This document shows positions 9,125 to 17,578 of a stretch of DNA of 64,000 nucleotides, in pieces. Location: contig NZ_JACHJO010000006.1 in NCBI RefSeq assembly GCF_014203695.1, forward strand, positions 186,001 to 250,000. Reading direction: 5' to 3'. A model generated the notes under the pieces. That model was not told where the DNA came from and made no database searches. It saw only the letters and a list, made by a program, of their open reading frames with translations. The translations under genes and the position numbers were made by a program. The stretch's first letter is position 1, and every line of letters starts with the position of its first letter. This stretch comes from Nocardiopsis algeriensis (GTDB lineage Bacteria; Actinomycetota; Actinomycetes; Streptosporangiales; Streptosporangiaceae).

Positions 9125-10336
9125 ATGTCGAACACACCCGGCCTCGGCGGCGAGTACACCAGGGCGGTCTCCCTCCCCGGCGTCCGCGACTTCTTCGAGC
9201 GCCCGATGCGCATCCCCGTCCACCGGTCGACCACCTACGCGTTCGAGACCTCGCAGGACTACGCCGACGTCCTGGCGGGGGAGAAGGCGGGATACTCCTA
9301 CGGGCGCATCGACAACCCCACGGCGGACGCCTTCGCCGACGCGGTCGCCGCGCTGGAGGGTGCGGGGCTCACGGAGCCGGTGTACGGCCAGGCGTTCTCG
9401 TCGGGCATGGGCGCGCTCAGCACCGTGTTCCTGGCGCTGACGGAGGCGGGCGCCCACGTGGTCGCCTCCCGCTCCATCTACGGCAACACCTACTCGGTGC
9501 TGGACCGGCTGCTGCGCCGGTTCGGGGTGCGCACCGACTTCGTGGACATCACCGACCTGGAGGCGGTGCGCGCGGCGGTCGGCCCCGACACCCGGATGGT
9601 GTTCACCGAGACGCTGTCCAACCCCACGATGACCGTCTCCGACCTGCCGGCGCTGGCGGAGATCGCCCGCGGGGCGGGCGCCGCGCTGGTGGTGGACTCC
9701 ACGTTCGCCTCCCCGGTGGTGTGCCGGCCCCTGGAGCACGGGGCCGACGTCGTCGTGCACTCGGCGACCAAGTACCTGGGCGGGCACAGCGACACCACCG
9801 GCGGTGTCGCGGTGGCCTCCGCCGACCTGGCGGGGAGGATCCGCGCGGCGCGCATCGACCTCGGCCCGTGCCTGGCGCCGGACGAGGCCTACATGCTGCA
9901 CCGGGGCCTGGAGACGCTCCCGCTGAGGGTGCGCCGCCAGTGCGAGAGCGCGGCGGTGTTCGCGGCGGCCCTGGAGGGCCACCCGGAGGTGGAGCGGGTC
10001 GACCACCCGTCCCTGCCCTCGCACCCGCAGTCGGCACTGGCGGCCGAGCTGTTCGCCCCGGGGTGCTTCGGCGCGGTCGTCACCGTGCACCCGCGCGGCG
10101 GTCGGGAGGCCGGAATGGCCTTCGCCGACCGGCTCCGACTGGCCACCATCGCCACCTCGCTGGGCGGCACGCACACACTGGCCGGGCACGTGGCCACCTC
10201 CTCGCACCGCAACATGAGCGAGGGCGAGCTGGCGGCCGCGGGCATCTCACCGAGCGCGGTACGGTTCTCCATCGGCCTGGAGGATCCCGAGGACCTCGTC
10301 GAGGACGCCCTCAAGGCGCTCGACGCACGAGACTGA
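9125..10336 (+). CDS. Cys/Met-metabolism PLP-dependent enzyme (cystathionine gamma-synthase / gamma-lyase-like)
   Basis: A 403-residue fold-type I PLP enzyme. Lys216 in SATKYLGGHSD is the PLP lysine; YSYGRIDNPT and the Asp of VVDSTFASPV are other family marks. The family includes cystathionine gamma-synthase, cystathionine beta/gamma-lyase, methionine gamma-lyase and O-acetylhomoserine sulfhydrylase. These cannot be separated by eye, so no symbol is given. The gene follows gpsA by 11 bp and probably shares its transcript. It is not part of the gpsA-ddl pair that I remember from Streptomyces, so it may be an insertion in this lineage. Confidence 0.9.
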   Translation: MSNTPGLGGEYTRAVSLPGVRDFFERPMRIPVHRSTTYAFETSQDYADVLAGEKAGYSYGRIDNPTADAFADAVAALEGAGLTEPVYGQAFSSGMGALSTVFLALTEAGAHVVASRSIYGNTYSVLDRLLRRFGVRTDFVDITDLEAVRAAVGPDTRMVFTETLSNPTMTVSDLPALAEIARGAGAALVVDSTFASPVVCRPLEHGADVVVHSATKYLGGHSDTTGGVAVASADLAGRIRAARIDLGPCLAPDEAYMLHRGLETLPLRVRRQCESAAVFAAALEGHPEVERVDHPSLPSHPQSALAAELFAPGCFGAVVTVHPRGGREAGMAFADRLRLATIATSLGGTHTLAGHVATSSHRNMSEGELAAAGISPSAVRFSIGLEDPEDLVEDALKALDARD

Positions 10337-10342
10337 CAGCAC

Positions 10343-10369
10343 GCCCGGGGGAGGAACGCCTCCCCGGGC
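10343..10369 (+). terminator. Hairpin before ddl
   Basis: GCCCGGGGGAGG and CCTCCCCGGGC form a near-perfect stem with an AACG loop and one bulged G, 6 bases after the PLP-enzyme stop. It probably gives partial termination before ddl. Confidence 0.6.
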
Positions 10370-10400
10370 TCCAGGTAGGCGAGAAACAGGGTCACACAGC

Positions 10401-11519
10401 ATGTCGTCCGAAAAGATTCGGGTCGCCGTCGTCTTCGGCGGTCGCAGTTCCGAGCACGAGATCTCCTGCGTCACCGCCGGCAGCGTCCTGTCGGTGATCG
10501 ACCCCGACCGCTACGAGGTCGTACCGGTCGGCATCACCAAGGAGGGCAACTGGGTCCTGGCCCCGGGTGACCCCGAGCTGCTGCGCATCGACGCCGCCAC
10601 CAAGGCGCTGCCGTCGGTGCCCTCGGACGGGATGTCACTGGCACTGCCCTTCGACGCCGCCGGGGAGCTGCTCGTGGTCGACCCGGCGCGGGGGACCGAG
10701 CGCCTGGCCGGGGTGGACGTCGTGCTGCCGCTGCTGCACGGCCCCTTCGGCGAGGACGGCACCGTCCAGGGCCTGTTCGAGATGCTGGGCGTGCGTTACG
10801 CCGGCGCGGGGGTGTTCTCCAGCGCGGCCGCGATGGACAAGGTCTTCATGAAGGCCGTGCTCACCGGCAACGACATCCCCACCAGCGCCTACGTGGCGGT
10901 CAACGAGCGCAGGTGGCGCACCGAGCGCAAGAAGGTGCTCGACGACATCGCGGCGCTCGGCGAGACGGTGTTCGTCAAGCCCGCCCGCGCGGGCAGCAGC
11001 GTCGGCATCAGCAAGGTCAAGGACTCTGCCGACGCCGACGCGGTCACCGCAGCGATCGAGGCCGCCCGCGAGCACGACCCCAAGGTCCTGGTGGAGGCGC
11101 AGGTCGTCGGCCGCGAGATCGAGTGCGGCGTGCTGGAGGCCGAGGACGGCGGGATGCCCGACGTGTCCTTCCCCGCGGAGGTGCACGTGGCCGAGGGCTT
11201 CGACTTCTACGACTTCGAGGCCAAGTACCTGTCCACCAGCAGCCTGACCATCCCCGCCCAGCTGCCGGAGGACGCCGCCGCCCGCCTGCGGGGCCTGGCC
11301 GCCGAGGTGTTCGAGGCGATGGGCTGCGAGGGGCTGGCCCGCGTGGACTTCTTCTACACCGAGGACGGCGAGATCCTCGTCAACGAGCTCAACACCATGC
11401 CGGGCTTCACCCCGGCCTCGGCCTTCCCCCAGATGTGGGCGGCCACCGGACTGGACTACGCGGCCCTCGTGGACCGCATGATCACCACGGCCCTGCGCCG
11501 CGGCACGGGCCTGCGCTGA
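10401..11519 (+). CDS. ddl: D-alanine--D-alanine ligase
   Basis: Cytoplasmic ATP-grasp ligase that joins two D-Ala for peptidoglycan precursors. It has 372 residues. The N-terminal GGRSSEHEIS and the central FVKPARAGSSVGISKV ATP-grasp strand are characteristic, and VNELNTMPGFTPAS near the C-terminus carries the metal ligands. The sequence shows no vancomycin-type D-Ala-D-Lac context (no vanH/vanX neighbours). The ATG at 10401 is the first good start. It is convergent with an EI24-like membrane protein gene. Confidence 0.96.
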   Translation: MSSEKIRVAVVFGGRSSEHEISCVTAGSVLSVIDPDRYEVVPVGITKEGNWVLAPGDPELLRIDAATKALPSVPSDGMSLALPFDAAGELLVVDPARGTERLAGVDVVLPLLHGPFGEDGTVQGLFEMLGVRYAGAGVFSSAAAMDKVFMKAVLTGNDIPTSAYVAVNERRWRTERKKVLDDIAALGETVFVKPARAGSSVGISKVKDSADADAVTAAIEAAREHDPKVLVEAQVVGREIECGVLEAEDGGMPDVSFPAEVHVAEGFDFYDFEAKYLSTSSLTIPAQLPEDAAARLRGLAAEVFEAMGCEGLARVDFFYTEDGEILVNELNTMPGFTPASAFPQMWAATGLDYAALVDRMITTALRRGTGLR

Positions 11520-11524
11520 GAGGG

Positions 11525-11548
11525 GCGGGCGGCCCGGCGGCCGCCCGC
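11525..11548. terminator. Convergent terminator after ddl
   Basis: GCGGGCGGCC (11525-11534) and GGCCGCCCGC (11539-11548) form a perfect 10-bp stem with a 4-base loop, located between two convergent genes. Confidence 0.7.
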
Positions 11549-11555
11549 ACGGAGA

Positions 11556-12341
11556 TCAGGCGGGGGGAGCCTGGGGCTGCGGCGCCTCGGGGACACCGAG
11601 CAGCTCGCGGGCCAGGAGGGTGCCGCCCGCGATCGCGGCCGGGAACACCGCCACCGCCACGAACGGGATCGCCAGCAGCAGATAGGTGGGCACCGAGAAG
11701 CCCAGCACCCGCAGGCGGCGGGTGCCCATCGCGCGGCGGCGCTCCCCGATGGTGAGCATGCCGCGCCGGTCGAAGGCGCCCGCCACCATCTCGATGCCCA
11801 GGAGCCAGCCGCCCAGCACGGCGGCCAGCACGGGGCCGACCACCGGCCCGACCAGCGGGACGAAACCGACGGCGAACACCAGGACACCCACGGCCAGGGA
11901 CGCGGCGACGATCCCCAGCGACTGGCGCACGGCCCGCACGGCGGAGGACCACAGCGGTTCGTCGAACTCCTCGGGGGCGTTGCCCAGCTCCTTCTCGACC
12001 TGCTCACCGATGAGGTCGTAAATGGGGGACCCCAGCGCCAGCGTCACCGTCGTGAAGGCGACGACCATGAGCAGGACCGTCACCACCACGGCGGCGACGG
12101 CGACGGCGCCGCGCACCAGGCCCTGCCACACCGGGTCCCAGCCGTCGGCGAAGGGTGTCGCCCACGCGGCCAGGTCGGTGAGGTTGACGATCAGGACCAC
12201 GATCACGGCCAGGAACAGCAGCGAGGTGACCAGGGCGGGGAGAGCGCCCAGGAGGAAGAGGCGCGGTCTGCGCACCAGGAGGCCGAAGCCGCGCATGAGC
12301 GCGCCGACTCCGCCGAACACTTCACGAACAGGATTTGCCAC
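11556..12341 (-). CDS. EI24-domain (CysZ-like) integral membrane protein
   Basis: A 261-residue protein with about four to five hydrophobic segments (roughly residues 28-52, 78-104, 140-190 and 218-245). The overall pattern and the segment LGSPIYDLIGEQVE-like after the second helix fit the EI24/CysZ family; in proteobacteria CysZ is a sulfate transporter, but the actinobacterial proteins are uncharacterised. Starts with GTG. Its C-terminus is Pro/Ala-rich. It is convergent with ddl. The next gene on the same strand ends 32 bp upstream, so it could be a distal member of the ABC operon. Confidence 0.72.
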   Translation of the reverse strand: MANPVREVFGGVGALMRGFGLLVRRPRLFLLGALPALVTSLLFLAVIVVLIVNLTDLAAWATPFADGWDPVWQGLVRGAVAVAAVVVTVLLMVVAFTTVTLALGSPIYDLIGEQVEKELGNAPEEFDEPLWSSAVRAVRQSLGIVAASLAVGVLVFAVGFVPLVGPVVGPVLAAVLGGWLLGIEMVAGAFDRRGMLTIGERRRAMGTRRLRVLGFSVPTYLLLAIPFVAVAVFPAAIAGGTLLARELLGVPEAPQPQAPPA

Positions 12342-12373
12342 GGGTGCACACTAGGGCACTTCCCTCCCCGGTG

Positions 12374-12952
12374 TCAGTTCCGGGTCGGGAAGCGGGAAAG
12401 GAGACACCCCAGCCCCAGGACGAGGACGAGAACGCTGACCCACCAGGACACGGCAGAGCCCGGAGCGGCGAGCAGCCACGGCCCGGCGACCGGGAAGGCC
12501 TGGACGTCCCACAGGACGATGTTGGCGGTGAGCATTCCCATGGGGGCCAGCCCGGCGAGGTCGGTCCGCACCACCGCCCGGGCCACCAGGTAGACCCCCA
12601 GGCCGGCGACGGTGGTGCGCGCCATCATCAGGCCTTCGGGGATCCCCGAGAAGCAGGCGGTGAGTCCGGCGGTGACCGCGGCCAGGGCCGTGCCCGCCAC
12701 CAGGGCGGCGTCCCACAGCAGCACGGGACGGTTGGCTGTGAGTTCCACCGGTGTACGGGAGCGGTCCAGGCCGTACGTCGTCAGGAGCAGACCTGCGGTG
12801 GCCGCAAGCAGCGCCACGGGGACGTGCGCTCGGGGCCCGAACACCGTGGGAAAGGCGAAGAGCTGGTCGGCAGAGGCCAGGCCTGCCGCCCAGGCCGCCG
12901 CCAGCAGCACCAGCCCGGGCAGGACCAGCCTCGCTCTCAGCCACCACCTCAC
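12374..12952 (-). CDS. Small polytopic membrane protein of a three-gene ABC system
   Basis: 192 residues with about six hydrophobic helices (near residues 8-24, 44-63, 78-98, 112-128, 135-150 and 168-188) and short loops. I do not recognise a family. Its GTG start overlaps the stop of the preceding gene by 4 bp (GTGA), and that gene in turn overlaps the ATPase gene, so the three products are very likely made together. The natural guess is a second transmembrane subunit of the ABC transporter. No catalytic motif is visible. Confidence 0.65.
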   Translation of the reverse strand: MRWWLRARLVLPGLVLLAAAWAAGLASADQLFAFPTVFGPRAHVPVALLAATAGLLLTTYGLDRSRTPVELTANRPVLLWDAALVAGTALAAVTAGLTACFSGIPEGLMMARTTVAGLGVYLVARAVVRTDLAGLAPMGMLTANIVLWDVQAFPVAGPWLLAAPGSAVSWWVSVLVLVLGLGCLLSRFPTRN

Positions 12953-14235
12953 GAATCCGCCTCAGGAGCGAGGTGGCGCGGGTCGAGGGTGTCGGGATCG
13001 GGGGAACAGGTGCCCAGGACCGGGCGATTGATCGCGTACCACTCGCCCTGAGCCTCCGGCGGGAGCTCCAGGACCGCGTCCAGGGCACGGGCCGACCTCG
13101 CCGAGATCGACGCACGGTACTCCTCGTGCCCCTCTGTCTCCGCAGTGGTACGCAGCCAGGCGAGCACGGCATCCATGGTGTGCTGCGGAAATTTCTCGTT
13201 GGGGCAGGACTCGGGCAGCTCCTGGGGCATGAGCACGTGAACGAAGCCCGCGGCAACAGTGGAACGTGCGTCCGCGCGGGGGAACATCGGCAGCCAGAGA
13301 CTGCCCTCCGGCTCCTCCTGGGCCGCGGAAACGGTCGACGGCAGATCGATCCCCCGGGCGGTGAACGCCTGGTGCTGCCGCACGATCTCGGGCACCAGCG
13401 CCTCCCGGTCCGGCTCGAGCTCGGGCCACAGGCAGACGGTGATCTCATCCTCGATGATCCTGTCGCAGGCGATTCCGGTACGTGCGACCACGGGGTGGTA
13501 GTCCAGTGGCCGGACGATCAGGCAGCCACTGCCGACAGCCAGGAGGACCATGAGGACACCCGCGACGAGCGCGTGCCCTCTGTCCCTCAGCAGGAGGGCA
13601 CATAGCCCAGCGACGAGCAGTCCTGAGGCCGACACCAGTGCGGCAAGCAGGGCGCGGGGATCCGGGACACCCCACACGCCCGGGTCGCCGAGGAAGCCGC
13701 CGGACAGGAAACGTGCCCACAAGGGAAACTGGTAATGGGCAGCAGTGACGAAGTACCAGATGTAGGTGCCGGCCAGGCAGATCGTCAGGGAGAGCGCCGG
13801 CGGGAGCAGGAAACCGAGGAACAGGCCCCAACCGGTGATCCCGGCCAGGGCTGCGAGGTTGACCCCGATGACGTGCCAGGCGGGGCCCCCGGGCGCGCCG
13901 AGGGCGAGCGTGGCCAGCATCGCGTAGGAGACGAGAGTGCCGAGAAGCGCGACCACGACTGTGGGGGCCAGAGCCTCGGCCACCACCAGGAGCCGGGACC
14001 TGGCGGTGATGGCGAGGAGATCCGCTCTTCGCAGCCGTGACGCTTCCCAGGTCGCGCCGAGCGCGGCGACCATGCCGGTGAAGACAACGGCTTCCGAGGC
14101 CTTGGTCGTGGCCGTCATCCAGTAGCCGCGGGTGGAGGAGAGACCGTCCTCGAGGTTGACGGAGACGATGAGGACGACCATGGGCACCGCCAGCCACAGG
14201 GACAGGCTGGTCAGCCATCGTTTCTTCGTGGTCAC
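12949..14235 (-). CDS. ABC transporter permease with a large C-terminal extracytoplasmic domain
   Basis: 428 residues. The first ~240 form about six transmembrane segments, ending with LVAGVLMVLLAVGSGCLIV. The remaining ~185 residues are soluble and start with a Cys pair (IACDRIIEDEITVCLWPE), then a Glu/Asp/Arg-rich region. If the topology is even the C-terminal domain lies outside the membrane. I recall actinobacterial permeases with a VCLWPE-type C-terminal domain of unknown function, but this is memory. It shows no homology to common MacB or LolE permeases by eye. Both ends overlap neighbours by 4 bp. A sensory or cargo-binding role for the domain is inference only. Confidence 0.7.
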   Translation of the reverse strand: MTTKKRWLTSLSLWLAVPMVVLIVSVNLEDGLSSTRGYWMTATTKASEAVVFTGMVAALGATWEASRLRRADLLAITARSRLLVVAEALAPTVVVALLGTLVSYAMLATLALGAPGGPAWHVIGVNLAALAGITGWGLFLGFLLPPALSLTICLAGTYIWYFVTAAHYQFPLWARFLSGGFLGDPGVWGVPDPRALLAALVSASGLLVAGLCALLLRDRGHALVAGVLMVLLAVGSGCLIVRPLDYHPVVARTGIACDRIIEDEITVCLWPELEPDREALVPEIVRQHQAFTARGIDLPSTVSAAQEEPEGSLWLPMFPRADARSTVAAGFVHVLMPQELPESCPNEKFPQHTMDAVLAWLRTTAETEGHEEYRASISARSARALDAVLELPPEAQGEWYAINRPVLGTCSPDPDTLDPRHLAPEADS

Positions 14236-14981
14236 GGCGCCTCCTTCAGCACGGCGGTGTAGGCCGCCTCGGCGCGCCGTTCCACGCTTTCGCTGCTGTC
14301 GGTGGCGTGTGCGAGGAAGGCCTCGGCCGAGCCGGTGAAGCGGCTCCGCCCCTCGCTGAGCACGACCACGGAGTCGAAGAGGTCGGACAGGTCGCTGGTC
14401 TGGTGGGTGGAGACGAGAACGGTGTCACCTACGGACAAGCTGCTCAGAACTCCGCGGAAGGACGACCGCTGTGCCGGATCCAGTCCGGCAGTGGGTTCGT
14501 CCAGCAGGAGCACCGAGGGTCGATGGACGATGGTCTGAGCCAGGCCGACCCGGCGCGTCTGCCCTCCGGAGAGCTTGCCGGAGGAGCGGTCGGCGAGGTC
14601 GACCAGGTTGGTCTGGCGCAGAGCCTCGAAGGAGGCCTGCCATGCCTCTGCCCGGCTCATACCTTTCAGCCAGCCGTGGTAGGCGACCTGCTCACGTACG
14701 GTCAGACCGGTCACCGGAACGATGTCCTGGGGCATCCACCCCACGGCACGTCGCAGCGGCGCGAGGTCGCGGCGGCGGTCACTGCGCCAGGAGCCGACCC
14801 GCACACGGCCGCGCCGGGGCGGGGCCGCCGAGGCGAGCAGGGACATCAGGGTGCTCTTGCCCGCGCCGTTGGGTCCGAGCAGGACCGTGCATTCGTTCGG
14901 AATGTCGAGAGAGAGGCCGTCGAAGACAGGTGAGGAGAACCACCCGTAGGAATAGATGATTTCTTCTGTGCTGAGTTTCAT
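14232..14981 (-). CDS. ABC transporter ATP-binding protein
   Basis: 249 residues from the ATG at 14981 (MKLSTEEIIYSYG), preceded by GAAGG at 10 bases. Walker A is GPNGAGKST near residue 35, the signature is LSGGQTRRVGLAQ, and Walker B is VLLLDEPTAGLD. The layout is like CcmA/drug- or peptide-exporter ATPases with one nucleotide-binding domain. The open frame continues 71 residues further upstream, but it is not conserved in character and runs through the hairpin at 14998-15029, so I take the ATG. First gene of the operon ATPase > permease with ectodomain > small membrane protein. Confidence 0.88.
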   Translation of the reverse strand: MKLSTEEIIYSYGWFSSPVFDGLSLDIPNECTVLLGPNGAGKSTLMSLLASAAPPRRGRVRVGSWRSDRRRDLAPLRRAVGWMPQDIVPVTGLTVREQVAYHGWLKGMSRAEAWQASFEALRQTNLVDLADRSSGKLSGGQTRRVGLAQTIVHRPSVLLLDEPTAGLDPAQRSSFRGVLSSLSVGDTVLVSTHQTSDLSDLFDSVVVLSEGRSRFTGSAEAFLAHATDSSESVERRAEAAYTAVLKEAP

Positions 14982-15330
14982 TTTTATTGTGCCTTCGATC
15001 CCGTGGTGGAGAAATGTCCACCACGGGATGCCCTTTGCTCTGGTGGTCCATCGCGGAAGAATGTGCGGATCGGGTCCCACCGCAGTAAGCGGACCCGTTG
15101 ATGCGTGTGCTGCCGAACGGGCAGCTCTTGTCCGCGTTGCTGCCGGTGGTTGACCATGGGTTTGCAGCGCAGGGGTCCGCTCCGGTTCCGACAACCGTGT
15201 TGATCCCGCCTGCCCCGGCCGGCTGAGGTGTGACGTTCCGGAAGCCGCCGGGCCCGCACGGGCAGGAAAGGAGGAGGCCGAGAATGCTTTGGTCCAAGCC
15301 TTTGTTTTCTCTTTGCTCCGGACGCCTGGA
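14982..15330 (-). other. 5' leader of the ABC operon, possible small ORF
   Basis: 349 bases between a good promoter (15331-15360) and the ATPase ATG. On the minus strand one frame is open from a TTG at 15297 and reads as a Cys-containing Gly/Ser/Thr/Asn-rich peptide (LLLSCPCGPGGF, then GADPCAANPW, then KSCPFGSTRINGSAYC). It has no stop before it enters the ATPase gene in another frame. Its third-position GC (about 75% by hand count) is only slightly above a competing frame, well below that of real genes here. A coding role is therefore weakly supported. The region is AT-richer than its neighbours. Confidence 0.25.
14998..15029 (-). promoter_or_regulatory. Perfect hairpin just upstream of the ABC ATPase gene
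   Basis: ATCCCGTGGTGGA (14998-15010) and its exact reverse complement (15017-15029) with a 6-base loop. The stem ends 16 bases before the ATPase start codon, next to the GAAGG ribosome site. No T tract follows, so it is more likely an mRNA-processing, stability or translation-control element than a strong terminator. Confidence 0.6.
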
Positions 15331-15360
15331 AGGTTACTCCCGGTTTTCGAGGAGTGTCAA
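15331..15360 (-). promoter_or_regulatory. Sigma-70-type promoter of the ABC operon
   Basis: On the minus strand TTGACA (15360-15355), an 18-base spacer and TAACCT (15336-15331). The -35 is a perfect consensus, which is rare in this window. It would give a leader of about 340 bases ahead of the ATPase gene. Confidence 0.55.
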
Positions 15361-15749
15361 GGGGATGTGAACTCCAAGCCCTTGTTCCTCGTGGTCATTG
15401 CTGTCCGGCTTTCTGAGCTGGGAAAACATGACCGCTTTTTGGCGGAAGGAGGCCCGGGCCTTCCTGGAGCCGCTTTCTCTTCCGGTCACGTTGTGTGCCG
15501 GCACGCCTCTGACCAGCGGACCGGCTGATACCGGGTGCCGGACAGCCCTGAGTTCAGAAATGTCACTTTCCGGCAACAGGCCAGGGGGTCCCCATGAGAA
15601 CCACCGACCGAGCGTGTGGTGCCGGAACCTGTTCCTCCGGCTTGACCGTGGCGGAGGCCCACGCTCCTCCGCGGGCCGTACGTTCCCGATGGGCCGGTGC
15701 GGTCGATCCCCGGCCCGCACCGTGCGCACAGCCGAGGTGGACAGGCCCC
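15361..15749. other. Intergenic stretch, no gene seen
   Basis: About 390 bases between the ABC promoter and the cydDC terminator. Frames open on both strands here are Arg/Pro-rich with mixed codon use and no homology I can see. There is an SD-like AAAGGAGGAG before an ATG at 15284 on the plus strand, but it opens only a 28-codon frame with non-coding codon usage. Confidence 0.4.
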
Positions 15750-15790
15750 GGCGCCCCCTCCCGCCCTCCAGGGGGGCGGGAAGGAGCGCC
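15750..15790 (-). terminator. cydDC terminator
   Basis: A 17-bp stem (15750-15766 with 15774-15790, two mismatches) located 37 bases after the cydC stop on the minus strand. Confidence 0.6.
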
Positions 15791-15826
15791 GTCTCCACGG
15801 CCGCCCCTGAGGGAGGAGCACCGTCT

Positions 15827-17578
15827 CTACGGACGGGGTTGGACGTCGCGGTACCAGCCCTCCTGGGCGAGGAGCTCCGCGTGGGTGCCCCGCTGGGACA
15901 CGCGGCCGTCGCGGACCACGTAGATGCGGTCCACGCGGTCCAGGCCGGTGAGGTCGTGGGTGATGAGCAGGGTCGAGTGCCCCTCGGAGGCCGACAGCAG
16001 GTCGGCCACCACGGCGTCGCGGGTGTCCGGGTCCAGGTGGGCGGTCGGCTCGTCGAGCACCAGCACGCGCGGGGCCGCCAGCAGGGCGCGGGCCAGCGCC
16101 AGGCGCTGCACCATGCCGCCGCTCAGGCCCAGCCCGTGGGTGCCCACGCGGGTGTCCAGGCCCTCGGGCATCGCCTCGACCTCGCCTGCCAGGCGGACCC
16201 GGCGCAGCGCCTCCCACAGCTCGTCGTCGGAGCACTCCGGACGGGCCAGGCGCAGGTTCTCGCGCAGGGTGGAGGCGAACACGTGCGGGTCCTGCGGGAC
16301 CCCCGACACCGCGGCGCGCACCTCGTCGGCCGGGTAGTCGGTGATGTCGGCCCCGCCCAGCTCCACGGTGCCCTCGTCGGGGTCGCGGAAGCGCAGCAGG
16401 ACCGAGGCGAGCGTGCTCTTGCCCGCGCCGCTGGGCCCCACCACCGCGACGGTCTCGCCCTCCGCCAGGTCCAGGTCGACACCGTCCAGGGCCCAGGGAT
16501 CCTCGGGGCCGTAGCGCACGCGCAGGCCGCGGATGCGCAGATCGGCGCCCTGCGGGGCCAGCCCCTCCCGGGTGGGGGGCTCGGTGGCCGGAGGGACGTC
16601 CAGGACACCGAACAGTCGGGCCCCCGCGGCCCGGATCGAACCGAGGCGCGCGGCGACGGCGGGCAGGGGCGCCACGATCTCGAACGCCGCGAGGGTGGTC
16701 AGGACCAGCACGGCCAACCACACACCGTTCAGTGCGCCGTCCTCCACGGCGAGCACACCGAGGAGCAGCGACCCCCACACGGTCAGACCGGTGATCAGGG
16801 CCGTCGCGCCCTCGCCCGTGCCCAGGAGCGCGGCGTCGCGCCGGGCCGTGCGGGTCAGCTCGTCGTCGGCCGCGTACACCCTCTCCACCTGGCGCTCCAT
16901 GGCGCCGTAGGCGATCAGGTCCGGGGCCCCGTGCAGGGTGTCCACCAGAGCGGTCGACAGTTCACCGCGCGCCTTCGCCTGACGCCGGCCCGGGCCCTTG
17001 CCCAGCGCGGCGGCGGCCAGCGGCACCGCCACCCCGGCCAGCAGCAGGCCGGCGGCCAGCAGGGGGCCACCCGGCACGTACACGGCGGTCAGGACCACGA
17101 CCGCCGTGCCGCCGGTGACCACCGAGACCAGCGGCGGCGTCAGACCGCGCACAAGCAGGTCCAGGGTGCTCTCGGTGTCGTTGACCAGGCGCGAGACCAG
17201 GTCGCCCGAGCGGAAGCGCCCGAACGGCTCGGTGGCGGCCAGCCTCCGGTACACCCTGACCCGCACCTCGGCCAGGATGCGGAAGGCGGCGTCGTGGGTG
17301 ACCAGGCGCTCCAGGTAGCGGGCCACGCCCTTGGTGACGCCCAGCGCGCGGGTGGCGACCACCGCCACGCCGAGCACGGTGACGGACGGGTGGTGGGCCG
17401 CGGTGGCCAGCATCCAGGCGGCCAGGCCCAGCAGGGCCACGCCCGCGCCGGTGGCCAGCGCGCCCAGCAGGACCCCGAGGGCGAAGCGCGCGCTGCGCGG
17501 CCGGGCCAGCGCGATCATGCGCACCAGCGGGTCGCGGCGGCGCTCCCGCTCCGAGGGTGCCGTGGTGGGACCGCTCAT
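15827..17578 (-). CDS. cydC: Cytochrome bd assembly ABC exporter subunit CydC
   Basis: 583-residue half-transporter: six-helix membrane domain (about 1-310) fused to an ATPase domain. Walker A is GPSGAGKST, the signature LSGGMVQRLALARALL and Walker B VLVLDEPTAHLD. With CydD it exports glutathione/cysteine-type thiols (in E. coli) or supplies haem to the periplasmic side, needed to mature cytochrome bd. The ATG at 17578 overlaps the cydD stop by 4 bp. In many actinobacteria CydD and CydC are fused; here they are two genes. Some CydC domains bind haem, which cannot be judged here. Confidence 0.93.
   Translation of the reverse strand: MSGPTTAPSERERRRDPLVRMIALARPRSARFALGVLLGALATGAGVALLGLAAWMLATAAHHPSVTVLGVAVVATRALGVTKGVARYLERLVTHDAAFRILAEVRVRVYRRLAATEPFGRFRSGDLVSRLVNDTESTLDLLVRGLTPPLVSVVTGGTAVVVLTAVYVPGGPLLAAGLLLAGVAVPLAAAALGKGPGRRQAKARGELSTALVDTLHGAPDLIAYGAMERQVERVYAADDELTRTARRDAALLGTGEGATALITGLTVWGSLLLGVLAVEDGALNGVWLAVLVLTTLAAFEIVAPLPAVAARLGSIRAAGARLFGVLDVPPATEPPTREGLAPQGADLRIRGLRVRYGPEDPWALDGVDLDLAEGETVAVVGPSGAGKSTLASVLLRFRDPDEGTVELGGADITDYPADEVRAAVSGVPQDPHVFASTLRENLRLARPECSDDELWEALRRVRLAGEVEAMPEGLDTRVGTHGLGLSGGMVQRLALARALLAAPRVLVLDEPTAHLDPDTRDAVVADLLSASEGHSTLLITHDLTGLDRVDRIYVVRDGRVSQRGTHAELLAQEGWYRDVQPRP

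Noticed and set aside
15284-15370. A plus-strand 28-codon frame with AAAGGAGGAG in front.
   Set aside because: Codon usage is unlike genes here (many T-ending codons) and it lies opposite the ABC leader; the SD-like run is probably chance.
15334-15798. A 154-codon minus-strand frame between the ABC promoter and cydC.
   Set aside because: Arg/Pro-rich composition, no ribosome site, no recognisable domain, and it covers the cydDC terminator hairpin.
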